A DNA stretch of 64,000 bases from Candidatus Avimonas caecicola (GCA_904419875.1 CAJFTG010000003.1:38044-102043); one strand, 5' to 3'; numbered from the stretch's first letter, positions 25,051 to 35,506 are shown. Translations and numbers: made by a program. The notes: generated by a model from the sequence alone, not told the origin.

Positions 25051-25145
25051 GTCCGAATCCCCCTCGCTGTTTCACTCCGAGTTGTTTCATTATACCGGAC
25101 GGCGGATAATTAATCAATGCGCCGCCCGGAAAATCCCGCGAAAGG

Positions 25146-25174
25146 TTGGTTTTGGCCAAAAAGGATGGTATACT
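25146..25174 (+). promoter_or_regulatory. Probable polA promoter
   Basis: TTGGTT (25146-25151), 17 bases, TATACT (25169-25174). The transcript would carry a leader of about 180 bases that includes the 19-bp tandem repeats. Confidence 0.55.
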
Positions 25175-25214
25175 ATACGGGACAGCCGGGCGCATCCCGG
25201 GATACTCCCCTATC

Positions 25215-25290
25215 GGGGAACCGCCGTATCCCCGGGGAACCGCCGTATCCCTGGGGAACCGCTGTATCCCCGGGGAATGCATCCCGCGGA
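25215..25290 (+). repeat. 19-bp tandem repeats in the polA leader
   Basis: Three adjacent copies of GGGGAACCGCCGTATCCCC (25215, 25234, 25253; the later ones differ by one base each), then a partial fourth copy starting GGGGAATGCATCCC. Each unit begins with GGGG and ends with CCCC, so the RNA can fold within or between units. The rest of the dusB-polA gap holds nothing but the promoter. Confidence 0.8.
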
Positions 25291-25360
25291 AACCGTATCC
25301 GCGGCGTTGCGGGAAGACGGATGCCCGGGGAGGAAAAAAGGACACAAGGAGGCAAGGCCC

Positions 25361-27985
25361 ATGCGGCTTTTACTGCTCGACGGCAACAGCATCGTCAACC
25401 GTGCGTTTTACGGGGTAAAGCTGCTGTCCACCAAGGACGGCCGGTATACCAACGCGCTGTTCGGGTTTCTCAATATCCTGCAGAAGCTGCGGGACGACGT
25501 GCAGCCCGACGGGATTGCGGCGGCGTTCGATCTGCACGCCCCCACCTTCCGCCATCGGGAATACGCCGAATATAAGGCGGGCCGCAAGGGGATGCCGGAG
25601 GAATTAAGGGAGCAGATGCCGGTTCTCAAGGAGCTGCTGGTTCTTATGGGCATCCATGTGGTGGAAAAGGAAGGGTATGAGGCGGACGACATCCTCGGCA
25701 CCCTTTCCGACGCCGCCAGGGAGCAGGGGGCGCCCTGCTACATTGCTACCGGGGATCGCGATTCCCTTCAGTTGGTGGGGGAGGGGGTGACGGTCCTGTT
25801 GGCCGGCACCAAGATGGGCCGGCCCGAAACCACCGTGTTCGACCGGCCCGCCATCCGGGAAAAATACGGGCTGGAGCCGGAACAGCTCATCGACCTCAAG
25901 GCCCTGATGGGGGATGCGAGCGACCATATCCCCGGGGTGCCGGGGGTGGGAGAGAAGACGGCGCTCGACCTGATGCACCGCTTTGGCTCACTGGATGCGA
26001 TCTACCGCGACCTTGACGCCCTCGACCTCCGGGACACCCTGCGCCAGAAGCTGCGGGCCGGGGAGGAGTCCGCCCGGCTCAGCCGCTGGCTCGGCACCAT
26101 CTGCCGCGAGGTACCGATCGAGCGGGAGGTGGCGAAATACGCCCTTGCGCCGGTGCAGCGGGAAAAGCTGGCCGCGCGGATGGCCGACCTGGAGCTGTTC
26201 CGGCTGATGGACAAATGGGGCCTCAGCGCCCTGCATCCCGGGCCGCAGGAGGCGGCGGACGCCCCGGCTGCGGCCGCTCCCCTCGCTGTGGAAGGGGCGG
26301 ACGCGCTGCCCGCCCTGCTGGAAAATATGGAGCGCACCCATACGCTGGACGGCGCCGCCCGGCTGGAGGATGGGGCGGTCGCCGGCTTTGCCGCGGCCTT
26401 TGCGGGCCGGGCGGCGGATATCCCGGCCGATGCCGAGGGCTTCGGCCGCCTGCTTGATGCCTGGGAGGACCCGGCGGTCGCCAAGCGGACCGAGGACGCC
26501 AAGCCGCTTTTTTCCGCCCTGCTGAAGGCCGGGCGCTTCCCGCAGGGGGCGGTAATGGACACCCTGCTGGCCGGGTACCTGCTCAATCCCCTGGCCTCGG
26601 ATTATTCCCTGCCCCGTCTGGCGCAGGAGTATGCCGTCCCGGTCCCTGCCGTGGAGGAGGCGGACAGGGAGGGCGGAGAGGGCGGAGAGGAAGGCCCCGC
26701 GGTGCGCGCCGTGATGCTGCCCGCCGTGGCCGACCGGCTGGCGGCGGAGGTCGAGGCGCAGGGGATGGGCCGCCTGCTGCGGGAGGTGGAGCTCCCGCTG
26801 GCTCTGGTGCTTGCCGACATGGAGAACATCGGCTTTGAAGCGGATGCGGACGGCATCCGGGAATTCGGGGCGCTGCTGGAAGGCCGGATTGACGACCTCC
26901 AGCGGATGATTTACGAGTCGGTGGGGTATGAGTTCAATCTCAATTCCCCCAAGCAGCTTGCCAAAGCGCTGTTTGAGGACCTGGGCCTTCCGGCCAGGAA
27001 AAAGACCAAATCGGGCTATTCCACCAACGCGGAGGTGCTCGAGTCCCTGCGGGACGCCCACCCGGCGGTGTCCATGCTGCTGGATTACCGCACCCTGGCC
27101 AAGCTCAAATCCACCTACTGCGACGGGCTGCTCAAGGTGATCGGGCCGGACGGCCGGATCCATTCCTCCTTCAACCAGACCGAGACCCGCACCGGCCGGA
27201 TTTCTTCCACCGAGCCGAACCTCCAGAACATCCCGGTGCGCCAGGAGCTCGGGCGGGAGCTGCGCCGCTTTTTCCGCGCCAGGGAGGGCTGGCTGCTCTG
27301 CGACGCGGATTATTCCCAGATCGAGCTGCGGGTGCTCGCCCACATGGCGCAGGATACGGCGATGATCGACGCCTTCAACAGCGGCACCGACATCCACCGC
27401 GTGACCGCCTCCCAGGTGTTCGACGTGCCGGAAGAGCTGGTCACCCCCCTGATGCGTTCCCGCGCCAAGGCGGTGAATTTTGGCATTGTCTACGGCATCG
27501 GCGCGCATTCCCTTTCTCAGGATATCGGCGTGTCCTATGCCGAGGCGAAGCGGTATATCGACAGCTATCTGGCCCACTACGCCGGGGTGGCAAAATTCAT
27601 GGACCGGATGATCGAGGCCGCAAAGGAGCGGGGATATGCCGAAACGCTCTTCGGCCGCCGCCGACCCCTGCCGGAGCTGAAGGCGTCCAATGCCGCCACC
27701 CGTGCGTTCGGGGAACGGGTGGCCCGGAACATGCCGATTCAGGGCACCGCCGCCGACATCATCAAAATCGCGATGGTACGGGTTCACCGGCGGCTGCGGG
27801 ACGAGGGGCTCCGTTCCCGCCTGATACTCCAGGTTCACGACGAGCTGATTGTCGAAGCGCCGCAGGAGGAGGCCGAACACGCCGCCCGCCTTCTCCGGGA
27901 GGAAATGGAGGCCGCCGCAGACCTTTCGGTCCGCCTGGCGGCGGAGGTGAACGTCGGCCGCACCTGGTACGACGCCAAGGGGTAA
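25361..27985 (+). CDS. polA: DNA polymerase I
   Basis: 874 residues. The 5' nuclease domain (1 to about 290) shows LLDGNSIVNRAFYG, ATGDRDSLQLV and DASDHIPGVPGVGEKTA. The middle domain is alanine-rich and lacks the DEDD residues of a proofreading exonuclease. The polymerase domain has motif A DADYSQIELRVLAH (Asp648), the O-helix RAKAVNFGIVYG (Lys703, Phe707) and motif C VHDE (Asp827). Phe707 is the residue that discriminates against dideoxynucleotides. It fills gaps and removes RNA primers. AAGGAGG precedes the ATG; longer frames upstream run through the repeats and are rejected. Confidence 0.95.
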   Translation: MRLLLLDGNSIVNRAFYGVKLLSTKDGRYTNALFGFLNILQKLRDDVQPDGIAAAFDLHAPTFRHREYAEYKAGRKGMPEELREQMPVLKELLVLMGIHVVEKEGYEADDILGTLSDAAREQGAPCYIATGDRDSLQLVGEGVTVLLAGTKMGRPETTVFDRPAIREKYGLEPEQLIDLKALMGDASDHIPGVPGVGEKTALDLMHRFGSLDAIYRDLDALDLRDTLRQKLRAGEESARLSRWLGTICREVPIEREVAKYALAPVQREKLAARMADLELFRLMDKWGLSALHPGPQEAADAPAAAAPLAVEGADALPALLENMERTHTLDGAARLEDGAVAGFAAAFAGRAADIPADAEGFGRLLDAWEDPAVAKRTEDAKPLFSALLKAGRFPQGAVMDTLLAGYLLNPLASDYSLPRLAQEYAVPVPAVEEADREGGEGGEEGPAVRAVMLPAVADRLAAEVEAQGMGRLLREVELPLALVLADMENIGFEADADGIREFGALLEGRIDDLQRMIYESVGYEFNLNSPKQLAKALFEDLGLPARKKTKSGYSTNAEVLESLRDAHPAVSMLLDYRTLAKLKSTYCDGLLKVIGPDGRIHSSFNQTETRTGRISSTEPNLQNIPVRQELGRELRRFFRAREGWLLCDADYSQIELRVLAHMAQDTAMIDAFNSGTDIHRVTASQVFDVPEELVTPLMRSRAKAVNFGIVYGIGAHSLSQDIGVSYAEAKRYIDSYLAHYAGVAKFMDRMIEAAKERGYAETLFGRRRPLPELKASNAATRAFGERVARNMPIQGTAADIIKIAMVRVHRRLRDEGLRSRLILQVHDELIVEAPQEEAEHAARLLREEMEAAADLSVRLAAEVNVGRTWYDAKG

Positions 27986-28037
27986 AGCGGCTTTGCAGGA
28001 TACTATTATAATAAGGTTAAATAAGGAGAGGGATGCT

Positions 28038-28544
28038 ATGGCGGAGGATGGCAAAGCGGCGGAAACGGCGGCGGGGCGAAAAGACGGCGCGATGGAAATC
28101 CGCGTGCTGAAAAAGGGGGATATGCCCGCCCTGGCCGTATTGTACCGCGCCTTCTGGGACGAGCCTTCCGATGTTCCCGCTATGGAGAGGCAGCTGGAGG
28201 CCATGCAGGCAGAGGGAAACGCGGTGGTGCTCGGCGCCCTGGCGGGAGGGGAGCTGCTCGGTTCGGTCACCGGGTATTTCTGCCGGGATTTGTACGGCGC
28301 CTGCCGGCCCTTCCTTCTGGTCGAAAACATGGTGGTCGCAGAATCGGCCCGCCGGCAGGGCGTCGGCCGCCGCCTTCTGGCAGAGCTGGAACGCCGCGCC
28401 GGGGAAGCCGGCTGCTCCCAGATGCTGTTGGTGACGGAGGCCGACCGCACGCAGGCGCACCGCTTTTACGAAGCCTCCGGCTTTGGGAAGGGAACCCACA
28501 GCGGTTTTAAAAAGAAGCTGAAGGGGACGGCGGCGCACGGGTAA
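28038..28544 (+). CDS. GNAT family N-acetyltransferase
   Basis: 168 residues. Acetyl-CoA binding is indicated by LLVENMVVAESARRQGVGRRLLAELERRA, and AHRFYEASGFGKGTHSGFKK closes the fold. The first 18 residues are a polar extension. It starts 52 bases after polA with AAGGAGAG before the ATG. The substrate is unknown. Confidence 0.8.
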   Translation: MAEDGKAAETAAGRKDGAMEIRVLKKGDMPALAVLYRAFWDEPSDVPAMERQLEAMQAEGNAVVLGALAGGELLGSVTGYFCRDLYGACRPFLLVENMVVAESARRQGVGRRLLAELERRAGEAGCSQMLLVTEADRTQAHRFYEASGFGKGTHSGFKKKLKGTAAHG

Positions 28545-28573
28545 CGGGCAAGGGAGAAAGGAGCGAGAGGCAA

Positions 28574-29011
28574 ATGACGGTTTTGTTTGTGTGCACCGGA
28601 AACACCTGCCGCAGCCCGATGGCGGCGGCCCTGCTGCGCCGCGCGCTTGACAAGCGCGGCAGGGCGGATATAATAGTGGAGAGCGCGGGCCTCGCCGCCG
28701 GCGGCTCGCCGGCGAGCGCCAACGCGGTGGAGGCGATGCGGGAATGGTCGCTGGACATTGCCGGCCATCGGTCCCGCCCCGTTACGCCGGAGCTGCTGCG
28801 CCGTGCGGACGTGATTGCCGTCATGAGCCCCTCTCACGCGATGGGCGTCCTGTCGCTGGGGGCCGACCCGGCAAGGCTGCGGGTGCTGCATGTCCCCGAC
28901 CCCTACGGCGGGGATCTGGACGCCTACCGCCGCACCCGCAATGTGCTGGAGCAGGCGGCGGAGAAACTGGCGGAGGAGCTCTGCGCACCGCCGGCCGGCG
29001 CTCCCGAATGA
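28574..29011 (+). CDS. ywlE: Low-molecular-weight phosphatase, likely protein-arginine phosphatase
   Basis: 145 residues. The P-loop CTGNTCRS starts at Cys7 and the general acid aspartate lies in VPDPYGG. The threonine in the loop (CTGNTCR rather than CxGNICR) is the feature that marks YwlE-type phosphatases acting on phosphoarginine, opposite the kinase McsB. No mcsB is in this window. It sits between two acetyltransferase genes in a tight plus-strand run. Confidence 0.78.
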   Translation: MTVLFVCTGNTCRSPMAAALLRRALDKRGRADIIVESAGLAAGGSPASANAVEAMREWSLDIAGHRSRPVTPELLRRADVIAVMSPSHAMGVLSLGADPARLRVLHVPDPYGGDLDAYRRTRNVLEQAAEKLAEELCAPPAGAPE

Positions 29012-29040
29012 ATGGCCTGTGAGGCCGGAAAGGACAAATC

Positions 29041-29514
29041 ATGGACGAACATCGATGGCGGCCCCCGCCGGGAATCGCCATTACCCCCATGCACGCGGAT
29101 CATCTGGAGGCCCTGGCGGATATGGAAAGCGCCGCTTTCTCCCGCCCCTGGTCCTACGACGCGCTGGCCGAAGAGCTGCAGAACCCGCTCGCCGTGTTTT
29201 ACGTTGCGGAGGATGTGGAGGCCGAAAGCGCCCAGGGGTATATCGGGATGCACCACATCCTCGACGAAGGGTATGTCACCAGCCTGGTGGTCCATCCGGG
29301 CCGCCGGCGGGAAGGGATCGCTTCCGCCTTGCTGCAGGAGACGGTCGACTACGCGCAGAGCCATAAGCTCCGGCGGATCACGCTGGAGGTGCGGGTATCC
29401 AATGCGGGGGCGATCGCCCTGTATGAGAAACTTGGCTTTGAGCGGGAAGGCGTCCGCCCCGGCTTTTATGACTCGCCGAAAGAGGACGCTGCTATATACT
29501 CTTTGTATTTTTAA
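29041..29514 (+). CDS. rimI: Ribosomal protein S18-alanine N-acetyltransferase
   Basis: 157 residues. MESAAFSRPWSYDALAEEL, VTSLVVHPGRRREGIASALL and LEVRVSNAGAIALYEKLGF are the RimI hallmarks. It acetylates the N-terminal alanine of S18. In most Firmicutes rimI lies with tsaB, tsaE and tsaD. Here tsaD follows after a 0.85-kb interval, while tsaB and tsaE are not in the window. Confidence 0.88.
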   Translation: MDEHRWRPPPGIAITPMHADHLEALADMESAAFSRPWSYDALAEELQNPLAVFYVAEDVEAESAQGYIGMHHILDEGYVTSLVVHPGRRREGIASALLQETVDYAQSHKLRRITLEVRVSNAGAIALYEKLGFEREGVRPGFYDSPKEDAAIYSLYF

Positions 29515-29548
29515 CGCATATTCTACAAGAAGAAGGGATGGATACCGT

Positions 29549-29797
29549 ATGCCGCATATTCAGGTGAAGCTCTGGCCCGGCCGGACCGAGGAGCAGAAGC
29601 AGGCGCTGGCCGGAAAAATTGTCGCCGCCGTGAAGGAAACCATGGGCGCGACCGACGAGTACATTACGGTGGGAATCGAGGATGTTCCCGCATCCGAGTG
29701 GCCGAAAAAGGTATACAAACCGGAAATTCACGATAAAATCGACAGCCTGTATAAGAAGCCGGGCTATTTTTACAGTGACGAAGAGATGAACGGCTGA
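29549..29797 (+). CDS. 4-oxalocrotonate tautomerase-like protein
   Basis: 82 residues beginning MPHIQVKLWPGRTEEQKQALAGKIVAAV. The proline after the start methionine is the catalytic base of the tautomerase superfamily once Met is removed. Family members are small hexamers that shift keto-enol forms. The substrate is unknown. It is 34 bases after rimI and probably last in that transcript. Confidence 0.8.
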   Translation: MPHIQVKLWPGRTEEQKQALAGKIVAAVKETMGATDEYITVGIEDVPASEWPKKVYKPEIHDKIDSLYKKPGYFYSDEEMNG

Positions 29798-30371
29798 ACG
29801 GCTGCTAAACGGCCGGACAAATCACGGAGAAACGGCTGAACGGACCGCGTCGTTCGCGCGTACCTGCGGCAGGCGGGAGGGGAATACGGCGCCCGGGGCA
29901 AGAACAGGTTCCCGGCCGTGCGCCCCCTTGCCGGGGGGAAGGGATGGCCGCCGGCCTGCTTTCCCTGCGAAAATTCTCCCCCTCCTGTTTCGCTCCTGTT
30001 TTGCTCCTGTTTTGTCCCTGCTTTGCCCCCGCTCTGTCTCGGCTCCATCCCGGCTTCGACCCTGCCGGGGAGAAGGAACGTCCGCAGGCTGGACCGCGCA
30101 GGGCGGGCGGCGGCTCCGGGCGTGGGAAATGCCGCCGGCGCGTCCGCCTTTTCGGCCGGGGATGGCCGGTGGGAATATGCCGGCAAACCATCCGTGTTTC
30201 CGCAGGGGCGCCGGATGAGCGGGCGGATGAGTGGGCGGACGAAAGGAACAGAGCGAAACGGCGGGCGGCATGGGAAAGGCTCATCGTGCCTGCCCTTGCC
30301 GCAGCGGACGGAAGGCGTCCCTCCCGCCGCCGGCAGGGGAGCGCCGCAACGGGCCGGGAAAGGAGGGCCAC
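29798..30371. other. Intergenic region with pyrimidine-rich repeats
   Basis: 574 bases without a supported gene. From about 29985 to 30040 the plus strand repeats CTCCTGTTTTG-like units (TCCTGTTTCGC, TCCTGTTTTGC, TCCTGTTTTGT). The flanks are GC-rich. Several open frames cross it, but none has a ribosome binding site or known motif. Confidence 0.5.
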
Positions 30372-31400
30372 ATGAACATACTTGCTATTGAATCCTCCTG
30401 CGACGAAACCGCCGCCGCCGTGGTGGAGGACGGACGGCGCGCCCTTTCCAGCGTGGTCGCCTCCCAGGTGGAGGAGCACCGGCTGTACGGGGGCGTGGTG
30501 CCGGAGATTGCCAGCCGCCGGCATGCGGAGGCGATCTCCGGCGTGGTGCGGCAGGCGCTGGAGGAGGCGGGCACGCCCCTTTCCGCGGTGGATGCGGTGG
30601 CCGTGACCTGCGCGCCGGGGCTGATCGGCGCGCTGCTGGTGGGGGTGAACTTTGCCAAGGGTTTGTCCCTGTCGGCAGGGCTGCCGCTGGTCCCGGTCCA
30701 CCACCTGCGCGCCCATATTGCGGCGAATTACCTCGCCCATCCGGAGCTGGAGCCGCCCTTCCTCTGCCTGGTGGCATCGGGCGGGCACAGCCACATCGTC
30801 CGGGTGGAGGATTACACCCGCTTCACCGTCCTCGGCCGCACGCGGGACGATGCGGCGGGGGAATGCTACGACAAGGCCGCCCGGGCAATGGGGATGCCCT
30901 ATCCCGGCGGCGTGGAGCTGGACCGCCGCGCCGCGCGGGGGAACCCCGACGCCTACCGCCTGCCCCATCCGCGGGTGGAGGGAAAGGACGGCGCCCCCTG
31001 CTATGATTTCAGCTTTTCCGGGCTGAAGACCGCGGTGGTCAACCTGCTGCACAATGCGGCGCAGAAGGGGGAGGCGGTCGCGGAAGACGACCTGTGCGCT
31101 TCCTTTCAGAAGACGGCGGTGGATATGCTGGCGGGCAACACCCTGCGCGCGGCGGAGGCATCCGGGCTGCGCACGGTCGTCCTGGCCGGCGGGGTGTCCG
31201 CCAATTCCGGCCTGCGCGCCCGGATGGAGGAGGAATGCCGCCGCCGCGGATACGCGCTGTACGCCCCGCCCCTTTCCCTGTGCGGGGACAATGCCGCGAT
31301 GGTGGGCGCGCAGGCATATTACGAGTTCCGGGCGGGGCATACGGCGGGGCTGGACCTCAACGCCTGCGCCACCATGCCGATTGAGCGGGCGGCCTTTTGA
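30372..31400 (+). CDS. tsaD: tRNA threonylcarbamoyladenosine transferase
   Basis: 342 residues of the ASKHA fold. It begins MNILAIESSCDETAAAVVEDG, has EIASRRHAEAI with the metal-binding histidine region, VHHLRAHI for the other metal ligands, CLVASGGHSH, and VLAGGVSANSGLR near the end. It makes the t6A37 base of ANN-reading tRNAs together with TsaB and TsaE. AAAGGAGGG precedes the ATG. Confidence 0.95.
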   Translation: MNILAIESSCDETAAAVVEDGRRALSSVVASQVEEHRLYGGVVPEIASRRHAEAISGVVRQALEEAGTPLSAVDAVAVTCAPGLIGALLVGVNFAKGLSLSAGLPLVPVHHLRAHIAANYLAHPELEPPFLCLVASGGHSHIVRVEDYTRFTVLGRTRDDAAGECYDKAARAMGMPYPGGVELDRRAARGNPDAYRLPHPRVEGKDGAPCYDFSFSGLKTAVVNLLHNAAQKGEAVAEDDLCASFQKTAVDMLAGNTLRAAEASGLRTVVLAGGVSANSGLRARMEEECRRRGYALYAPPLSLCGDNAAMVGAQAYYEFRAGHTAGLDLNACATMPIERAAF

Positions 31401-31487
31401 CGCCCGATTTTGCAGGATATCCCGTCCAAAAATGCACAATGAACGGCCTCCTGTTAAAGAATTATCAAATTATTCACATTTTGGATA

Positions 31488-31517
31488 TTGCGTATTGCAC
31501 GGGAAATGGAATATAAT
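31488..31517 (+). promoter_or_regulatory. pckG promoter
   Basis: TTGCGT (31488-31493), 18 bases, TATAAT (31512-31517), in a locally AT-rich stretch about 80 bases before the gene. Confidence 0.65.
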
Positions 31518-31596
31518 AGCTTCTGACAGCGAAAATTTTCCCGCAGAGGGTTGACCGGCCTCCACCGGGGCCGGGACGGAAAGGAGATAAAAAGAC

Positions 31597-33378
<1,782 letters not shown>

Positions 33379-33400
33379 GCGGAATATCCCGCGAGGCATC

Positions 33401-33437
33401 AAAAGCTCCCCCGTGTACGGCGCGGGGGAGCTTTTTG
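33401..33437 (+). terminator. pckG terminator
   Basis: AAAAGCTCCCCCG and CGGGGGAGCTTTTT pair around a short loop, 23 bases after the stop codon. Confidence 0.85.
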
Positions 33438-33620
33438 CAGGCCGGAAACACGAAAAAGCCCGTTTCGGGTCGCGGGAGGCAGTCTTCCGCCGCTGGCAGC
33501 TCGCACCAGCACGGCGTGCCGCCGGTATGGCGGGGTCTTACCCGTCTGTGCACCCTCAGCAGAGCGGGAGGGGTATTTCCCACGGGCGAAGGCTTGCCTC
33601 CCGGGCCTGCCCGGGAGGGG

Positions 33621-33649
33621 TTGACAAAACGCCGCCTGTGCCGTATAGT
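33621..33649 (+). promoter_or_regulatory. queT promoter
   Basis: TTGACA (33621-33626), 17 bases, TATAGT (33644-33649). The transcript would carry about 200 bases of structured leader before queT. Confidence 0.8.
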
Positions 33650-33688
33650 GGGTGGCGGCCCGGTCTCCGGGCCGCGCGGCGATGCGCC

Positions 33689-33756
33689 GCCGGTCAGTTC
33701 GCGACCATCCTGACCGGACGGGGGCAACTGCCTCCGTCAGAATAAAACTAGGGGAA
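33689..33756 (+). promoter_or_regulatory. Candidate preQ1 riboswitch before queT
   Basis: The leader shows CCGGTCAG paired with CTGACCGG around TTCGCGACCATC, then GACGG-GGC/GCC-CCGTC, then AGAATAAAACTAGGGG. An A-rich tail ending AAAACTA after a small hairpin is the kind of 3' strand that preQ1 riboswitches use for their pseudoknot. queT genes are classic preQ1 targets, and class III has been described from Ruminococcaceae queT leaders. I cannot match the full consensus by eye, so the class is open. Confidence 0.45.
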
Positions 33757-33858
33757 AAGGGGCGGCGGCCCGGCGCGCTGTGCGGCGGGGCGTTCTTCCT
33801 CGCGGCGACGGAATTCTTTCGGCTGCACGGCCTCTTTTCCTGTGAAAGGATGAATCGG

Positions 33859-34398
33859 ATGAATTCAGTCAACCCCAACAGCGCCCTTCGCCGCCTGGCG
33901 GAGGGCGGGCTGATCGCCGCCATGTACGCGGCGCTGACGCTCGCAATCCCGGCCGCCTCCTTCGGCGTGGGGCAGTTCCGCGTGTCGGAGATGCTTACCA
34001 TCCTGCCGGTTTTCACCCCGGCGGCGGTTCCCGGCCTGACGGTCGGCTGCCTGGTCTCCAACCTTGTCGGCCTGGCCATGGGCGCCAATGTGGCCGGCGC
34101 ATGGGATATCCTGTTCGGCCCGCTGGCCACCCTTGCCGCCGCGCTGCTGACCTATTCCCTGCGGAACATCCGCCTGAAGGGGCTGCCGCTGCTCTCCACC
34201 CTGCCGCCGGTGCTGCTGAATGCCGTGGTGGTCGGGCTGGAGCTGACCGTCGCCCTTTTCGGCTTTTCCTGGCCGGTATACGGGCTGTGTATGCTGCAGG
34301 TCGGGCTGGGGCAGCTTGCGGCCTGCACCGTCTGCGGGTTGCTGCTGTATGCGGCCCTCAGCCGCACCGGCGCGGCCAGGGCGGTTTTCCGGCACTGA
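33859..34398 (+). CDS. queT: Queuosine precursor ECF transporter S component
   Basis: 179 residues with about six membrane segments. GLIAAMYAALTLAIPA at the N-terminus, FRVSEMLTILPVF and AWDILFGPLATLAAALLTY fit the QueT family. It captures a queuine/preQ1-type base and works with a shared ECF energizing module, which is not in this window. ATG 33859 is preferred (AAAGGA eight bases upstream) over ATG 33850. Confidence 0.88.
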   Translation: MNSVNPNSALRRLAEGGLIAAMYAALTLAIPAASFGVGQFRVSEMLTILPVFTPAAVPGLTVGCLVSNLVGLAMGANVAGAWDILFGPLATLAAALLTYSLRNIRLKGLPLLSTLPPVLLNAVVVGLELTVALFGFSWPVYGLCMLQVGLGQLAACTVCGLLLYAALSRTGAARAVFRH

Positions 34399-34431
34399 GA
34401 AAAGCGCGGCAAAACCGGGTTCGTGCCGCTG

Positions 34432-34470
34432 GCTGCGAAGGGAGGTCCCTTCGCAGCTTTTTCTTTTGCC
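34432..34470 (+). terminator. queT terminator
   Basis: GCTGCGAAGGGA and TCCCTTCGCAGC form a tight stem followed by TTTTTCTTTT. Confidence 0.88.
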
Positions 34471-34478
34471 AATTCCTC

Positions 34479-34509
34479 TTGACCCTGCCGCCGCGTCATG
34501 GTTTATACT
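34479..34509 (+). promoter_or_regulatory. MerR-type promoter with 19-base spacer
   Basis: TTGACC (34479-34484) and TATACT (34504-34509) are 19 bases apart. The overlong spacer is the form that MerR-family activators untwist, and it lies directly before a MerR-family gene, so self-regulation is likely. Confidence 0.75.
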
Positions 34510-34537
34510 GGATTTGCCGGAAAGGAGGGATGCGGGC

Positions 34538-35347
34538 GTGGACAAGGCCGTTGACCGGGTAAAGGAGTATACCGTCGGCCGGTTTGCGCAGCTGGTCGGG
34601 GTGAGCGTGCGCACCCTGCGGTATTATGATGAGCTTGGGCTGCTGCGCCCGCGCCGTGTTACCGATGCGGGATACCGGGTTTACGGCGCCGCCGAGGTCG
34701 ACCGGATGCAGCAGATCCTGTTGTACCGGGCGATGGGGGTCGGGCTTTCCGCAATCGCCCAAATCCTCGACGCGCCGGATTTTGACCGGCGGGCGGCGCT
34801 GCGCAGGCATCTTGCGGCGCTGGAGGAACGCCAGCGCGGGACGGCCCTCCTGATTCAAACCGTCCGGCAGACTTTGCGTGAGGAAGAAGGAGAGATTGCC
34901 ATGTCCGACCTGGAGAAATTCGAAGGGCTGAAAGAGTCCTGGCTTCGCGAAAACGAAGATGCTTATGGGAAGGAAGCCCGGGCCGCTTACGGCGACGGGC
35001 CGGTGAACGAGACAGCCGCCCTCCTCCGGGGAATGAGCGCCGAACGGTTCGCCGCGATGCGGGCGCTGGAAAAGGAGCTGCTCGCCGGACTGGAGGCGGC
35101 TGTGCTGGCCGGCAAGCTGCCGGAGGGGGAGGAGGCGCGGGCTCTCGCCGCCAAACACCGGGAATGGCTGGCGTATTCCTGGGGAACCGTGGCCCCGGCC
35201 GCCCATCGGGGGCTGGCGGACATCTATGTCCGGGACGCGCGGTTTACCGCCTGTTATGACCGGTCGGTTCCCGGCTGTGCCCGGTTTCTGCGGGATGCGG
35301 TCCATGCCTGGTATGAAATGAAGGAATCCGGCCGCGGCGGCGGGTAA
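34538..35347 (+). CDS. tipA: MerR-family regulator with TipAS ligand-binding domain
   Basis: 269 residues from a GTG start with AAAGGAGGG upstream. Residues about 10-78 are a MerR DNA-binding domain (EYTVGRFAQLVGVSVRTLRYYDELGLL). Residues 79-125 form the dimer coiled coil. The rest is a TipAS domain (AYGKEARAAYG, then RFTACYDRSVPGCARFLRDAV). TipA proteins bind thiopeptide or other multi-ring compounds and activate promoters with 19-base spacers; such a promoter lies upstream. An internal ATG after the coiled coil (MSDLEKFEGL, about 34901) could yield a short TipAS form, as known for Streptomyces tipA. Confidence 0.85.
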   Translation: MDKAVDRVKEYTVGRFAQLVGVSVRTLRYYDELGLLRPRRVTDAGYRVYGAAEVDRMQQILLYRAMGVGLSAIAQILDAPDFDRRAALRRHLAALEERQRGTALLIQTVRQTLREEEGEIAMSDLEKFEGLKESWLRENEDAYGKEARAAYGDGPVNETAALLRGMSAERFAAMRALEKELLAGLEAAVLAGKLPEGEEARALAAKHREWLAYSWGTVAPAAHRGLADIYVRDARFTACYDRSVPGCARFLRDAVHAWYEMKESGRGGG

Positions 35348-35392
35348 ACAGCCAAAACGAGGGAAGGCGTTCGCAGAATCACCAATTGCCGG

Positions 35393-35443
35393 CGGCAAAA
35401 AGGCGGAGGTTCCGGCTTTTTGCCGTTTTTTCTTTTTGGGATA
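35393..35443 (+). terminator. Terminator after the MerR-family gene
   Basis: CGGCAAAAAGGCGG and CCGGCTTTTTGCCG pair around GAGGTT, followed by TTTTTTCTTTTT. Confidence 0.82.
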
Positions 35444-35471
35444 AAAATGGCGGAAAAGTTGCAAAAAACCC

Positions 35472-35500
35472 TTGCATTCCGCGGCTTTCTGTAGTAATAT
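35472..35500 (+). promoter_or_regulatory. Probable S10 operon promoter
   Basis: TTGCAT (35472-35477), 17 bases, TAATAT (35495-35500). It is the only good match between the upstream terminator and rpsJ. Confidence 0.6.
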
Positions 35501-35506
35501 AATTAG

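Noticed and set aside
25215..25290. Possible CRISPR-like repeat array
   Set aside because: The units are directly adjacent without spacers and only 19 bases long, with no cas genes near.
25988..28450. 820-codon minus-strand open frame over polA
   Set aside because: Antisense shadow in GC-rich codons. No start signal or motif, while polA on the other strand has all its motifs.
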